Shown: positions 42,229 to 51,012, counted from the stretch's first letter. The stretch is DNA of 64,000 nt from Nocardia sp. CDC159 (GCF_023740735.1 NZ_JAMRXH010000016.1:111277-175276), one strand, 5' to 3'. Notes: generated by a model not told the origin, from the sequence alone. Program-made: numbers and translations.

Positions 42229-43094
42229 GGCCGAATCTCCTGGGCGAGCGCGATATCGAAGGTCATGCGGTGATACGGCCGGTCGCGATGCGTGCCGTCC
42301 GGTCCCGGACCCGGCGGATGTTCGATCGCGTCGACGACGAGACCGTCCCTGACCCCGAATACCGCGTCGCTGTTCAGATACGGATCCCCCGCCACGAAGA
42401 TATGCGTCACCAGCGTGCGGTACCCGGGCGCGGCGACGCGAAAGTGCAGGTGCGCCGGCCGCATCGGGCTGCGCCCGGCGGCGGCGAGCAACTCGCCGAC
42501 CGGACCGTCGTGCGGGATCGGATACGGCGCGGGCAGCACCGACCAGAACCGATACGTCCCGTCGGTGGCGGCGGTGAGGCGACCGCGTCCGGCGCGGCGG
42601 TCGCCGTCGTATTGCACGTCGTAGAAGCCGTCCGCATCGGCCTCCCACACATCGATGCGCGCCCCGGGAATCGGTTCGCCGGAGCTGGACCGCACCACCC
42701 CGCTGACATAGCACGGCGAACCCTTCGCACCGCGCGCGATATCGCCGCCCAGCTCGATCTCGGGGGCGTCGTCGACGAAGAACGGCCCGAAAACCGTGGG
42801 CTCCGTGGCCTTTTCGTCCTCGGGTGCATTGAGGCCGATGGTCAGCATCGATAATCCCAGCACATCGGAGAGCAGGATGAACTCCTGCCGGGTAGCGGTG
42901 GTGATATGTCCGGTCCGGGTGAGGAACTCGATGCCGCGCGCCCACTCGTCCTCGGTGAGACGGACCTCGCGGGCGAATTCGTGCAGATGCCGGACCAGGC
43001 TCTGCATCACCTCGCGCAGGCGCGGCGGGGCGTCGGCGAAACTGGCCGAGACCTCGTCGGTGAGCGGTTCCGCGTGGATGTGTCGGTCGGTCAT
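42225..43094 (-). CDS. intradiol dioxygenase, hydroxyquinol 1,2-dioxygenase type
   Basis: A 289-aa non-haem Fe(III) ring-cleaving enzyme. N-terminal helical dimerisation domain (LREVMQSLVRHLHEFAREVR, EWARGIEFLTRTGHIT), then the catalytic beta-sandwich. The iron ligands, two Tyr and two His, are expected in GFYDVQYDG, GTYRFWSVLPAPYPIP and MRPAHLHFRVAAPGY, which are all intact. Next to a maleylacetate reductase, the substrate is most likely hydroxyquinol (giving maleylacetate), rather than catechol. ATGA overlaps with both neighbours show a tightly coupled operon. Confidence 0.9.
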   Translation of the reverse strand: MTDRHIHAEPLTDEVSASFADAPPRLREVMQSLVRHLHEFAREVRLTEDEWARGIEFLTRTGHITTATRQEFILLSDVLGLSMLTIGLNAPEDEKATEPTVFGPFFVDDAPEIELGGDIARGAKGSPCYVSGVVRSSSGEPIPGARIDVWEADADGFYDVQYDGDRRAGRGRLTAATDGTYRFWSVLPAPYPIPHDGPVGELLAAAGRSPMRPAHLHFRVAAPGYRTLVTHIFVAGDPYLNSDAVFGVRDGLVVDAIEHPPGPGPDGTHRDRPYHRMTFDIALAQEIRP

Positions 43095-44161
43095 GGCTGC
43101 TCCGGAGCGGCGGTGCCGGACCAGGCCGCGGCGAGCAGGGCGCGCAGCGCGGTGCGGTCGGCGGGCACGGGGTTGTCGTCGGGTACCACGGCGGTGGCGA
43201 GTGCGGCCGCCTCGTCGAGATCGCCTGCGGCCAGGCCGATCTCGCACAGGCTGGTGGGAATGCGCAGCCGCTTGGCCAGGTCCCGCAGGGCCGCGACCGG
43301 ATCGGCGCTGTGCAGTGCCCGGCCGATGCGATGCACCGCCTCCGGCGCGCCCGGGGCATTGAGCGCCAGCACATACGGCAGCACCACGGCGTGGGTCTGG
43401 GCGTGCGGCAGATCGTAGGTGCCGCCGAGGATGTGGCAGAGCTTGTGGTGCAAACCCGATCCGGCGGTGGCGAAGGCCGAACCGGCCAGATACGCGCCGT
43501 AGAGCAGATCCGGGGCGGCGGCGTCGCCGGTGCCGTCGGCCAGGGCGCGCAGCCCGGCGCCGAGCGCGCGGATGCCCTCCTCGGCGATCACGTCGACGCT
43601 GCCGTTGCGACCCGGCCCCCAGAACGCCTCCACGCAGTGCGCCAGGGCATTGAAACCGCTTGCCGCGGCCATACTCTGGGGCATCGACCGGAGCAGTTCG
43701 GGATCGTAGACGACCAGCCGCGGCAGTACGGCCGGATGTTTGCCGGTGCGCTTGTGCCCATGCTCGGTCAGGCCCCACACCGGCGTGACCTCCGACCCGG
43801 CGTAGGTGGTGGGCACGGCGATGATGGGCAGTCCGGTGGTGAGGGCGATGGCCTTGGCGGTGCCGACGGTGGAGCCGCCGCCGATGCTCAGAATGGCGTC
43901 CGCCTCCGCGGCGCGGGCGCGCTCACGCGCGGCCTCGGCCACCGCGACCGGCACGTGCGGCCGCACGCCGGTGAAGGTCCCGGTGATCAGGTCCGACAGC
44001 GAGCACAGCAGATCCGCCGAAATCCGTTGTCGCGCCGGACTCGTCACGGCGAGCAGCCGGGTGAAACGCAGGCTCTCGATCTCGTCGCGCAGCTGACGGC
44101 GCACCGCGCCCGGTCCGAAGACGATGCGCTGCCGCGGTATGTCGTAGGTGAATTCGGGCAT
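43091..44161 (-). CDS. maleylacetate reductase (iron-type alcohol dehydrogenase family)
   Basis: Reduces maleylacetate to 3-oxoadipate with NAD(P)H. The 356-aa protein has the dehydroquinate-synthase-like fold with GGGSTVGTAKAIAL (dinucleotide phosphates) and VPTTYAGSEVTPVWGLTE, as in maleylacetate reductases, and metal- or His-rich segments FNALAHCVEAFW, LHHKLCHILGGTYDLPHAQT. ATG 44161 follows GGGAGGTGA. First gene of the operon maleylacetate reductase-dioxygenase-monooxygenase, divergent from the LysR gene. Confidence 0.93.
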   Translation of the reverse strand: MPEFTYDIPRQRIVFGPGAVRRQLRDEIESLRFTRLLAVTSPARQRISADLLCSLSDLITGTFTGVRPHVPVAVAEAARERARAAEADAILSIGGGSTVGTAKAIALTTGLPIIAVPTTYAGSEVTPVWGLTEHGHKRTGKHPAVLPRLVVYDPELLRSMPQSMAAASGFNALAHCVEAFWGPGRNGSVDVIAEEGIRALGAGLRALADGTGDAAAPDLLYGAYLAGSAFATAGSGLHHKLCHILGGTYDLPHAQTHAVVLPYVLALNAPGAPEAVHRIGRALHSADPVAALRDLAKRLRIPTSLCEIGLAAGDLDEAAALATAVVPDDNPVPADRTALRALLAAAWSGTAAPEQP

Positions 44162-44211
44162 CGGCTCACCTCCCTCGATCTGTGTCCCGTCTCACAGTCG
44201 CGTACCGGCTG

Positions 44212-44259
44212 GTATATGTCCAATACGAAATTCCTCGCTCAGTCATACGATCGGGTATG
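44212..44259. promoter_or_regulatory. LysR-type operator sites in the divergent promoter
   Basis: GTAT-N7-ATAC at 44212-44226 contains the T-N11-A arrangement typical of LysR sites. A second repeat, CATAC-N6-GTATG at 44244-44259, overlaps the lysR start codon (ATG 44257), as expected for autorepression. TGTG-N8-CACA at 44181-44196 lies nearer the catabolic operon. The gap is only 95 bases and serves both directions. Confidence 0.6.
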
Positions 44260-45231
44260 GATCTACGCCAGCTCGGATATTTCGTGGCCGTCGCCGAAGA
44301 GGGGTCGGTGACCCGGGCCGCCGACCGGCTGCACGTCACGCAGCCGCCGCTGACAGCCCAGATCAAAAGGCTCGAGCAGGAACTCGACGTGCGGCTGTTC
44401 GTCCGGCACCGCCGCGGCGTGGATCTCACCGACGCCGGGCGCGAGCTGCTCGGCAAGGCGCGGCGCATCCTGTCCGATATCGCCGAGGTCACCGAGTCGG
44501 TGCGGCATATCGGCGACGGCCGCGCCGGGCGGCTGGCGCTGTCGTTCGACTCCGAGACGGGTTGGGGGGTCGTGCCCGGACTGCTGGCCCGCTATCGCCG
44601 GGAGCGGCCGCACGTGGTGCTGGACTACGCCGAGGAGCTCGGCACGGCCGTGCTCGACGCGGTGCGGTTGCGCCGCAGCGAGATCGGCATCGTCCACCTG
44701 CCCCCGGTCGAGGTCGATCCCGACCACGAGCATCGGCTGGACATCGCGGTGATCCACCGCGAGCCGCTGGTGGCCGTGCTGCCGCGGGCCCTCGCCCAGC
44801 AGCACGACGGCCGGGTCGATCTCGCGGATCTGGCGGCCGAGCAGTTCTTCGCGCCCACGCCGGGGGCCTGGGGCGGGCTGTACGCGCATCTGACCGAGGC
44901 GTGCCGGTTGGGCGGTATCGATCCGGCGATCCGGATCGTCGCGCAGCTGGCCACCGCGGTGGCGATGGCCGGGGCCGGGCACGGTATCGCGCTCGCGCCC
45001 GCCGCGGTGCGCTCGCTGTGCGGTCCCGCCGTGGTGACACTGCCGCTGGCGCGGTACGTGCCGGTCGTGGAGACGGCCGTGGTCAGCCGTCGCGGCGATG
45101 CGCTGTCACCGCCCGCGGACGGCTTCCGGCGGCTGGCCATGTCCACTCCCGAACCCGATGTGCTCGGCCCGGAGCTGGCGCCCGGCCGCAAGCGCGCCGA
45201 CGACTCCTGGCGCTGGTTGCAACAGCGCTGA
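44257..45231 (+). CDS. LysR-family transcriptional regulator
   Basis: A 324-aa regulator. The N-terminal helix-turn-helix reads MDLRQLGYFVAVAEEGSVTR and RLHVTQPPLTAQIKRLEQEL, followed by the effector-binding domain (about 90-300). Divergent from the maleylacetate-reductase operon and directly upstream of the CoA-transferase genes, so it probably activates the whole hydroxyquinol pathway in response to an aromatic intermediate (inference by analogy with CatR/TcpR-type regulators). ATG 44257 begins exactly at the LysR domain; the upstream frame extension is in the promoter. Confidence 0.92.
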   Translation: MDLRQLGYFVAVAEEGSVTRAADRLHVTQPPLTAQIKRLEQELDVRLFVRHRRGVDLTDAGRELLGKARRILSDIAEVTESVRHIGDGRAGRLALSFDSETGWGVVPGLLARYRRERPHVVLDYAEELGTAVLDAVRLRRSEIGIVHLPPVEVDPDHEHRLDIAVIHREPLVAVLPRALAQQHDGRVDLADLAAEQFFAPTPGAWGGLYAHLTEACRLGGIDPAIRIVAQLATAVAMAGAGHGIALAPAAVRSLCGPAVVTLPLARYVPVVETAVVSRRGDALSPPADGFRRLAMSTPEPDVLGPELAPGRKRADDSWRWLQQR

Positions 45232-45271
45232 GTCGCAACGGATTTGGCTCACCTTCTCTATGATGCCGAAT

Positions 45272-46093
45272 ATGAGTGAGATCGTTTCCCTCGCCGACGC
45301 GGTGAAACAGCTCGTCCACGACGGGGATACGGTCGCACTGGAGGGTTTCACCCATCTGATTCCGACCGCCGCGGGCCAGGAGATCATCCGGCAGCGGCGG
45401 CGCGAGCTGACTCTGGTCCGGATGACGCCGGATATCGTCTACGACCAGATGATCGGCGCGGGTTGCGCGCGCAAGCTGGTGTTCTCCTGGGGCGGCAATC
45501 CGGGTGTCGGCTCGCTGCACCGATTCCGCGACGCGGTCGAAAACCAGTGGCCCGCACCGCTGGAGATCGAGGAGCACAGCCATGCGGGCATGGCCAACCG
45601 GTACGTGGCGGGCGCGTCCGGGCTGCCGTTCGCGGTGCTGCGCGGTTATCTCGGCACCGATCTGGCCGCGGTCACCGACACCATCAAGCCGATCGTCTGC
45701 CCGTTCACCGGCGAGCGGCTGACCGCAGTTGCGGCCCTGAATCCCGATGTGTCGATCATCCACGCGCAGCGGGCCGATCGCCGCGGCAACGTGCAGCTGT
45801 GGGGCCTGCTGGGGGTGCAGAAGGAGGCGGTGCTGGCGGCGCGGCGCAGCCTGGTCACCGTCGAGGAGGTCGTCGACGAGCTGACCCCCGTCCCCGGTGC
45901 GATCGTGCTGCCGTCGTGGGTGGTGACGGCCGTCGCGGTGGCGCCCGGCGGCGCCCATCCGTCGTATGCGCAGGACTATTCCGCCCGCGACAACGCCTAT
46001 TACGCCGCGTGGGACGCCATCAGCCGCGACCGCGACGCGTTCACCCGCTGGCTGAGCGAGCACGTTCACGCCCCGACCGGGAGCCCCGCATGA
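45272..46093 (+). CDS. 3-oxoadipate CoA-transferase, alpha subunit
   Basis: With the next gene it transfers CoA from succinyl-CoA to 3-oxoadipate. The 273-aa A subunit opens SEIVSLADAVKQLVHDGDTV, has SWGGNPGVGSLHRFRDAVE, and NRYVAGASGLPFAVLRGYLG of the family-I CoA-transferase fold. ATG 45272 is used; ATG 45260 and 45263 are also in frame, and none has a good ribosome site. 40 bases after lysR, so likely cotranscribed. Annotated as PcaI-type from context; a glutaconate-type acceptor would also fit the fold. Confidence 0.82.
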   Translation: MSEIVSLADAVKQLVHDGDTVALEGFTHLIPTAAGQEIIRQRRRELTLVRMTPDIVYDQMIGAGCARKLVFSWGGNPGVGSLHRFRDAVENQWPAPLEIEEHSHAGMANRYVAGASGLPFAVLRGYLGTDLAAVTDTIKPIVCPFTGERLTAVAALNPDVSIIHAQRADRRGNVQLWGLLGVQKEAVLAARRSLVTVEEVVDELTPVPGAIVLPSWVVTAVAVAPGGAHPSYAQDYSARDNAYYAAWDAISRDRDAFTRWLSEHVHAPTGSPA

Positions 46094-46863
46094 GTCTCGA
46101 AACCGATACCGCCACGCCGGCGGCGCCGTACACCACCGACGAGATGATGAGTGTGGCGGCCGCGCGGGCGCTGCGCGACGGGCAGCGCTGCTTCGTCGGC
46201 ATCGGCCTGCCCTCCACCGCCGCCAACCTCGCCCGCACCACGCACGCACCGGATCTGGTGCTGATCTACGAATCCGGCACGCTGGGCTCCAAACCGGACC
46301 GCCTGCCCGCCTCGATCGGTGACGGGATCCTCGCCGAGACCGCCGACGCGGTGGTGAGCGTGCCGGAGATCTTCAACTACTGGCTGCAACCGGGGCGCAT
46401 CGACGTCGGCTTCCTGGGCGCCGCGCAGATCGACCGGTTCGGCAATATCAACACCACCGTCGTCGGCGACTACGCGAATCCGAAGGTGCGCCTGCCGGGC
46501 GCCGGTGGCGCACCGGAGATCGCCGCGTCCTGCGGTGAGGTATTCGTCGTCGTGCGGCATACGCGGCGGGCCTTCGTCGAGCGCGTCCGGTTCGTCACCT
46601 CGCTGGGCCACGGCACCGGCCGGGGTGAGCGGGCCGAGTACGGATTGCGTGGCCGCGGACCGACATTGGTCGTCACCGATCTCGGCGTGCTCGCGCCGGA
46701 CGAGCGCGGCGAGCTGATGCTCACCGCCGTCCACCCGGGCGTGAGCGTGGCGCGGGTGCGTGCGGCCACGGGCTGGGAGCTGCGGGTGGCCGACGAAGTG
46801 GCCACCACCGCACCGCCGTCGGCCGCCGAGCTGGCCGCGCTGCGGGCCCTCGCCGGGACCTAG
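46090..46863 (+). CDS. 3-oxoadipate CoA-transferase, beta subunit
   Basis: A 257-aa B subunit. The catalytic Glu is in the LIYESGTLGS motif (after CFVGIGLPSTAANLARTTHA), which forms the glutamyl-CoA intermediate. GFLGAAQIDRFGNINTTVVG and LPGAGGAPEIAASC are conserved blocks of PcaJ-type subunits. ATG 46090 overlaps the alpha-subunit stop (ATGA). Its TAG stop is shared within a CTAG with the convergent universal-stress gene. Completes the route from hydroxyquinol to 3-oxoadipyl-CoA; the thiolase is not in the cluster. Confidence 0.87.
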   Translation: MSLETDTATPAAPYTTDEMMSVAAARALRDGQRCFVGIGLPSTAANLARTTHAPDLVLIYESGTLGSKPDRLPASIGDGILAETADAVVSVPEIFNYWLQPGRIDVGFLGAAQIDRFGNINTTVVGDYANPKVRLPGAGGAPEIAASCGEVFVVVRHTRRAFVERVRFVTSLGHGTGRGERAEYGLRGRGPTLVVTDLGVLAPDERGELMLTAVHPGVSVARVRAATGWELRVADEVATTAPPSAAELAALRALAGT

Positions 46864-47351
46864 TGCTCGTGGTCGGCGGGTGGCTTGCCGGGCGGCGGCA
46901 CCAGCAGGATCGGCCGATGGCAGTGCTTCAGCACGGCCTCGGCGACGCTGGAATGCAGTAGCGCGCGCATGCCCGTGGCTCCGCGGGTACCCGCCACGAT
47001 GATGTCCACATCGAGTTCGTCGGCGACGTCGACGATCGCGTTCCAGATCGTCGAGGTGCATTCCGCGGTTCGCGCCTCGGCATTGAGCCCGGACAGTTTG
47101 GCCAGCCGCACGCCCTCGGCATTGATGTGTTTGGCGTCGACGTAGGCGATGTCCTCGATCTCGTCGTCGCCCACCCACTCCGGCTGCATCACCCCCGACA
47201 GTCCGGAGACCCGTGCGGCCTGACGCACCATCGGCTCCCATGCCGTCAGCACCACCGCCTTGGTCGCCGACAGAAACCGCCCCGCGTACTCCACGGCCCG
47301 TTTGGCATTCTCGGAACCGTCGTAGGCGATGAGCATCAGGTCGCACGCCAT
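46860..47351 (-). CDS. universal stress protein (UspA family)
   Basis: A 163-aa single-domain USP. LMLIAYDGSENAKRAVEYAG starts the fold, and IIVAGTRGATGMRALLHSSVAEAVLKHCHRPILLV contains the ATP-binding G-2X-G-9X-G(S/T) pattern (positions about 120-150). Such proteins bind ATP and respond to hypoxia or starvation in actinobacteria. ATG 47351 follows GGGAGGTTC. The stop overlaps the CoA-transferase stop by two to three bases. Confidence 0.93.
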   Translation of the reverse strand: MACDLMLIAYDGSENAKRAVEYAGRFLSATKAVVLTAWEPMVRQAARVSGLSGVMQPEWVGDDEIEDIAYVDAKHINAEGVRLAKLSGLNAEARTAECTSTIWNAIVDVADELDVDIIVAGTRGATGMRALLHSSVAEAVLKHCHRPILLVPPPGKPPADHEH

Positions 47352-47668
47352 GACGAACCTCCCAGGTTCTCCGGTTCGGCTACGTGCCCCGAGCGTACCC
47401 GGCGCGCCGGCGGGAAACGGGCATCCCCGGTCAGCGCAATGCCATTTCCAGGGGGCGATTCGAAAATAGGTCGGACAATTGTTCAGTACCCGTCGGAGTG
47501 GCAAAGCGATCGGTCGGTATGTGCTGGCTGCACTAGTTATACCTAGACAGTTCGCTAATGATTCACCGAAAGCGGTGCCGCAGCATGTGATCCGACGGTT
47601 GACTGGAAGAACCACACCGACGTCGGGGCACGAGAAGTCGGTAGGAGCGAGCCGAGCGAGGTTTTATC
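47352..47668. other. divergent intergenic region (317 bases)
   Basis: No gene is seen. It holds promoters for the universal stress gene (minus strand) and the 157-aa protein gene (plus strand). TTGACT near 47599 could be a -35 box. The stretch 47520-47570 is AT-richer (TAGTTATACCTAGACAGTTC) and is a plausible control region. Confidence 0.45.
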
Positions 47669-48142
47669 GTGCGGTTGGAAGAACTTGTGACACCGCAGGA
47701 TTGGGCGGCCGCATATCGCCGGATCTTCGGATTGCCCAGAGTTCATGTCACCTCCCCTGGATTCGTGGTACTGCCGCTGGTCGATTCGATCGCGGCGGTG
47801 AACACCCCGGAACCGTTGGGGGCCTTGATTCTCGGCGAGCTGACCGTGCGCGGCATTCCCGGGCCGGTACTGGTGCGCGACCGGCCGCCGCGGCGGACAT
47901 TCCTCGCGGTCTTCGACGGATATCCGAGTCTGGAATGTACTGTCCAGTTGGAAAGGCACAGCGTGGATATCGGTCCGCACCGCAGCAATGTCATCCTGCC
48001 CACCGGCTTCGGCAGGCACACCCACGAGGGGCGGTGGTGGGCGCGCGCGCCGCAGCGCGACGAATCGCTGCCGCTGCTGTCGGAAGTGGTGGCCGCGGCC
48101 ATGTCCACCCTGCGAGTTTCGGGGACGAGCGCCACGCGATGA
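47669..48142 (+). CDS. protein of unknown function (157 aa)
   Basis: A soluble 157-aa protein not assigned to a family. Starts GTG 47669 with GCGAGG about 8 bases upstream. N-terminal part RLEELVTPQDWAAAYRRIFG is helical; the centre is hydrophobic beta (GFVVLPLVDSIAAVN, LGALILGELTVRG), and a His-rich segment, LPTGFGRHTHEGRWWARAP, precedes a C-terminal helix. No signal peptide or membrane helix. It precedes the ADP-ribosylglycohydrolase by 85 bases, so they may be a functional pair. Confidence 0.65.
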   Translation: MRLEELVTPQDWAAAYRRIFGLPRVHVTSPGFVVLPLVDSIAAVNTPEPLGALILGELTVRGIPGPVLVRDRPPRRTFLAVFDGYPSLECTVQLERHSVDIGPHRSNVILPTGFGRHTHEGRWWARAPQRDESLPLLSEVVAAAMSTLRVSGTSATR

Positions 48143-48227
48143 TTCGTACCGGTTCGTCGGGCCGATTCCGCATGTCGCGCGCTGGGTATCCATTGTGCGA
48201 ACGCTTTGCTCCCCACCTGTGAAGACC

Positions 48228-49583
48228 ATGGAATCAATCGACCCGGCCGCCCTCGGCCATCCTGAGGCGGATCCGCGTGCCCTGCTGTATTTCGAATGGC
48301 TGCAAAGGCGCGAATCCGGTTGTCTGGTAGACGAATTCGCCGAGGAGGTGCACGATCTGACGCATACTCCGATTCCCAATGCGGCGGCCTGCTGGCGGCT
48401 GCTCGATCGGATCGAATCCGCGCCGCGCGACCCGACCTGGCCCTATGTCGAGGACGGTGACGAGCCCGGTGACCCGCCCGTCCTCACCAACGTGGCCGTA
48501 CCGGCCCGGCTCTACGACCGCATCCTGGGCGGCTGGTTGGGCCGCTGCGTCGGCTGCACGCTCGGCAAGCCGCTCGAGAACGGGCGGCTGTGGACCCCGG
48601 TGCGCATCCGCGCCTACCTCGAGCGCGCCGGGGCCTATCCCCTGGCCGATTACGTGCCGGTGCTCAGCCCGATGCCCGAGGGCTGTGAGTTGCAGGGCAA
48701 CTGGCCCGAGGCGACCCGCGGCCGCGTCGACGGCTGCCCGCGCGACGACGATCTGGACTACACCGTGCTCGGGCTGAACCTGCTCGAGCAGCAGGGCTGG
48801 AGCTTCACCTCCGCCGATGTGGCCGCGCAGTGGCTGGAGCTGCTGCCGTTCCTGCAGACCTACACCGCCGAGCGGGTCGCCTACCGCAATCTCATCGACG
48901 GCTTCGGCCCGCCCGCGACCGCCCGGCACCGCAATCCCTACCGCGAGTGGATCGGCGCGGTGATCCGCGTCGACGCCTACGGCTATGTCTGCGCGGGCGA
49001 TCCGGCGCGGGCCGCCGAACTCGCGGCCCGCGACGCGGCGGTCTCGCACACCGGAAACGGCGCCTGGGCGGCGCGCTGGGCAGCCGCACTGGTGGCCGCG
49101 GCGTTCACCGCCGGATCGGCCGCCGCGGCGATCGACGTTGCGCGGCAGGTGATTCCGCCCCGTACCCGGCTGGCCGAGGCGGTGGAGACGGTGGTCGAGG
49201 ATCATCGCCGCGGACTGAGCTGGGATCGGGCGATCGCGGCGGTGCACGCCCGCCACGCCCACTACGACTGGGTGCACGCCGTCGGCAACGCCGCCGTGCT
49301 AACGGCCGGATTGCTCTGGGGCGCGGGCGATTTCACCGCCACCGTCGGGCTCACCGTGCAGGGCGGCTGGGATACCGACTCCAACGGTGCGACGGCCGGA
49401 TCGGTGGCGGGAATCCTGGCGGGCGCCAATGCCATTCCCGGGCACTGGACCGAGCCGCTGCACGACACCCTGCGCACGGCGGTATCCGGCTACGACGGCG
49501 TCGGCATCGCCGCGCTCGCCCGGCGCACCTTCGATCTGGCCCGCAGGCACATCGAGTGCCGCTATCCGAGACCAACCGGATGA
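48228..49583 (+). CDS. ADP-ribosylglycohydrolase family protein
   Basis: A 451-aa protein. Residues from about 100 form the ARH fold: LYDRILGGWLGRCVGCTLGK opens it, CPRDDDLDYTVLGLNLLEQQ supplies Asp residues for the two Mg ions, and GGWDTDSNGATAGSVAGILAG is the second metal site. These enzymes remove ADP-ribose from proteins, nucleic acids or small molecules. The ~95-residue N-terminal extension (ADPRALLYFEWLQRRES) is unusual and not recognised. ATG 48228 or GTG 48219; neither has a strong ribosome site. A very strong terminator follows. Target unknown. Confidence 0.88.
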   Translation: MESIDPAALGHPEADPRALLYFEWLQRRESGCLVDEFAEEVHDLTHTPIPNAAACWRLLDRIESAPRDPTWPYVEDGDEPGDPPVLTNVAVPARLYDRILGGWLGRCVGCTLGKPLENGRLWTPVRIRAYLERAGAYPLADYVPVLSPMPEGCELQGNWPEATRGRVDGCPRDDDLDYTVLGLNLLEQQGWSFTSADVAAQWLELLPFLQTYTAERVAYRNLIDGFGPPATARHRNPYREWIGAVIRVDAYGYVCAGDPARAAELAARDAAVSHTGNGAWAARWAAALVAAAFTAGSAAAAIDVARQVIPPRTRLAEAVETVVEDHRRGLSWDRAIAAVHARHAHYDWVHAVGNAAVLTAGLLWGAGDFTATVGLTVQGGWDTDSNGATAGSVAGILAGANAIPGHWTEPLHDTLRTAVSGYDGVGIAALARRTFDLARRHIECRYPRPTG

Positions 49584-49586
49584 GGG

Positions 49587-49620
49587 CGGGCCCCCGGGCG
49601 GTACGCCGCCCGGGGGCCCG
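49587..49620. terminator. bidirectional terminator (15-bp stem)
   Basis: CGGGCCCCCGGGCGG (49587-49601), loop TACG, CCGCCCGGGGGCCCG (49606-49620): a perfect 15-bp GC stem between convergent genes, four bases after the glycohydrolase stop and 18 bases beyond the fadA2 stop. No T run, as is common in high-GC actinobacteria. Confidence 0.9.
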
Positions 49621-49638
49621 AATCGGATGGGGAGCGAA

Positions 49639-50988
49639 TCACCGCTCCAGGATCGCCACCACGCCCTGGCCGCCAGCGGCGCAGATGGAGATCAGCGCGC
49701 GGCCGGAGCCCTTCTCCGTCAGCTGCTTCGCGGCCTGGGCCACGATGCGCCCGCCGGTCGCGGCGAACGGGTGACCCGCCGCCAGCGAGGAGCCGTTGAC
49801 ATTGAGCTTGCCGCGGTCGATCGACCCGAGCGCGCCGTCCAGGCCGAGGCGCTCCTTGCAGTACTGATCGGACTCCCACGCCTGCAGCGTGGCGAGCACC
49901 ACCGAGGCGAACGCCTCGTGGATCTCGTAGAAGTCGAAGTCCTGCAACGTCAGCCCGTTGCGGGCCAGCAGCCGCGGCACGGCGTAGGTCGGGGCCATCA
50001 GCAGCCCGTCCGGACCCCACACGTAGTCGACCGCCGCGACCTCGCTGTCGACCAGATAGGCCAGCGGCTTCAGGTTGTGCGCGGCCGCCCACTCCTCACT
50101 CGACAGCAGCGTCGTCGACGCGCCGTCGGTGAGCGGGGTGGAGTTGCCCGCGGTCATGGTCGCGTCGCCCAGCTTGGTGCCGAACACCGGCTTGAGCGTG
50201 GCCAGCTTCTCCAGCGAGGAGTTCGGCCGCAGGTTGTCGTCGCGGGTCAGGCCCAGGAACGGGGTGACCAGATCGTCGAAGAAGCCGCGGTCGTAGGCGG
50301 CGGCCATATTCTTGTGCGACAGGTAGGCCAACTCGTCCTGCGCCTCGCGGGAGATGCCGAACTCCTTGGCGGTGATCGCCGCGTGCTCACCCATCGACAG
50401 GCCGGTGCGCGGCTCGGCGTTGCGCGGGATCTCGATGCCGACCATGCTCGGGCGCAGCCGCCCGACCAGCTTGAGGTAGTCGCTGTTCTTCTTGGCGCGG
50501 TTGGCGTCCAGCATCCACTCGCGGGCGGCCTCGCTCACCCCGATCGGCGCGTCGGAGGTGGTGTCGGTGCCGCCGCCGACACCGGCCTCGATGCGGCCGA
50601 GAGCGATCGCGTCGCCGACGGTGACGATCGACTGCAGGCCGGTGCCACACGCCAACTGCAGATCGTGCGCCGGAGTGTAGGGCGACAGCTCGCTGCCCAG
50701 CACGCTCTCGCGGATCATGCCGTGCTCGCCGACGCGCTTGAGCACCGCGCCGCCGACGACCATGCCGAGCCGCTCGCCCTGCAGGCCGAACCGGCTCACC
50801 AGGCCGTTCAGCGCGGCGGTGAACATGTCCTGGTTGGAGGCGTGGGCGTAGCGGCCGTCCGAGCGCGCGAACGGAATCCGGTTGCCGCCGAGAATGGCGA
50901 CCGGACGGGTCTGCTTGGTGTTCTTGGCCCCGCCGCTCGCGGACGCGGCCTTCGTCGAACGGGCTTTGCTGGTCACTCGAGTCTCCAC
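49639..50988 (-). CDS. fadA2: acetyl-CoA acetyltransferase / 3-ketoacyl-CoA thiolase
   Basis: A 449-aa thiolase. The acylated Cys lies in LQLACGTGLQSIVTVG; the other catalytic residues are in NVNGSSLAAGHPFAATG (His) and ISICAAGGQG (second Cys). GNRIPFARSDGRYAHASNQD is typical of FadA2-type proteins. ATG 50988; GTG 50976 (VTSKARS) is an alternative. It is divergent from fabG4 across a short gap containing a 20-bp palindrome. The order fadA2 / fabG4-htdX matches Rv0243, Rv0242c, Rv0241c. Confidence 0.93.
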   Translation of the reverse strand: METRVTSKARSTKAASASGGAKNTKQTRPVAILGGNRIPFARSDGRYAHASNQDMFTAALNGLVSRFGLQGERLGMVVGGAVLKRVGEHGMIRESVLGSELSPYTPAHDLQLACGTGLQSIVTVGDAIALGRIEAGVGGGTDTTSDAPIGVSEAAREWMLDANRAKKNSDYLKLVGRLRPSMVGIEIPRNAEPRTGLSMGEHAAITAKEFGISREAQDELAYLSHKNMAAAYDRGFFDDLVTPFLGLTRDDNLRPNSSLEKLATLKPVFGTKLGDATMTAGNSTPLTDGASTTLLSSEEWAAAHNLKPLAYLVDSEVAAVDYVWGPDGLLMAPTYAVPRLLARNGLTLQDFDFYEIHEAFASVVLATLQAWESDQYCKERLGLDGALGSIDRGKLNVNGSSLAAGHPFAATGGRIVAQAAKQLTEKGSGRALISICAAGGQGVVAILER

Positions 50989-51012
50989 ATGTCTCGACGT
51001 CGGTTTACATTA

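Noticed and set aside
40468..43374. A 968-codon fused dioxygenase/monooxygenase frame
   Set aside because: The upstream portion is an out-of-frame reading of the dioxygenase and maleylacetate reductase genes; ATG 42228 with its ribosome site and ATGA overlap is the real start.
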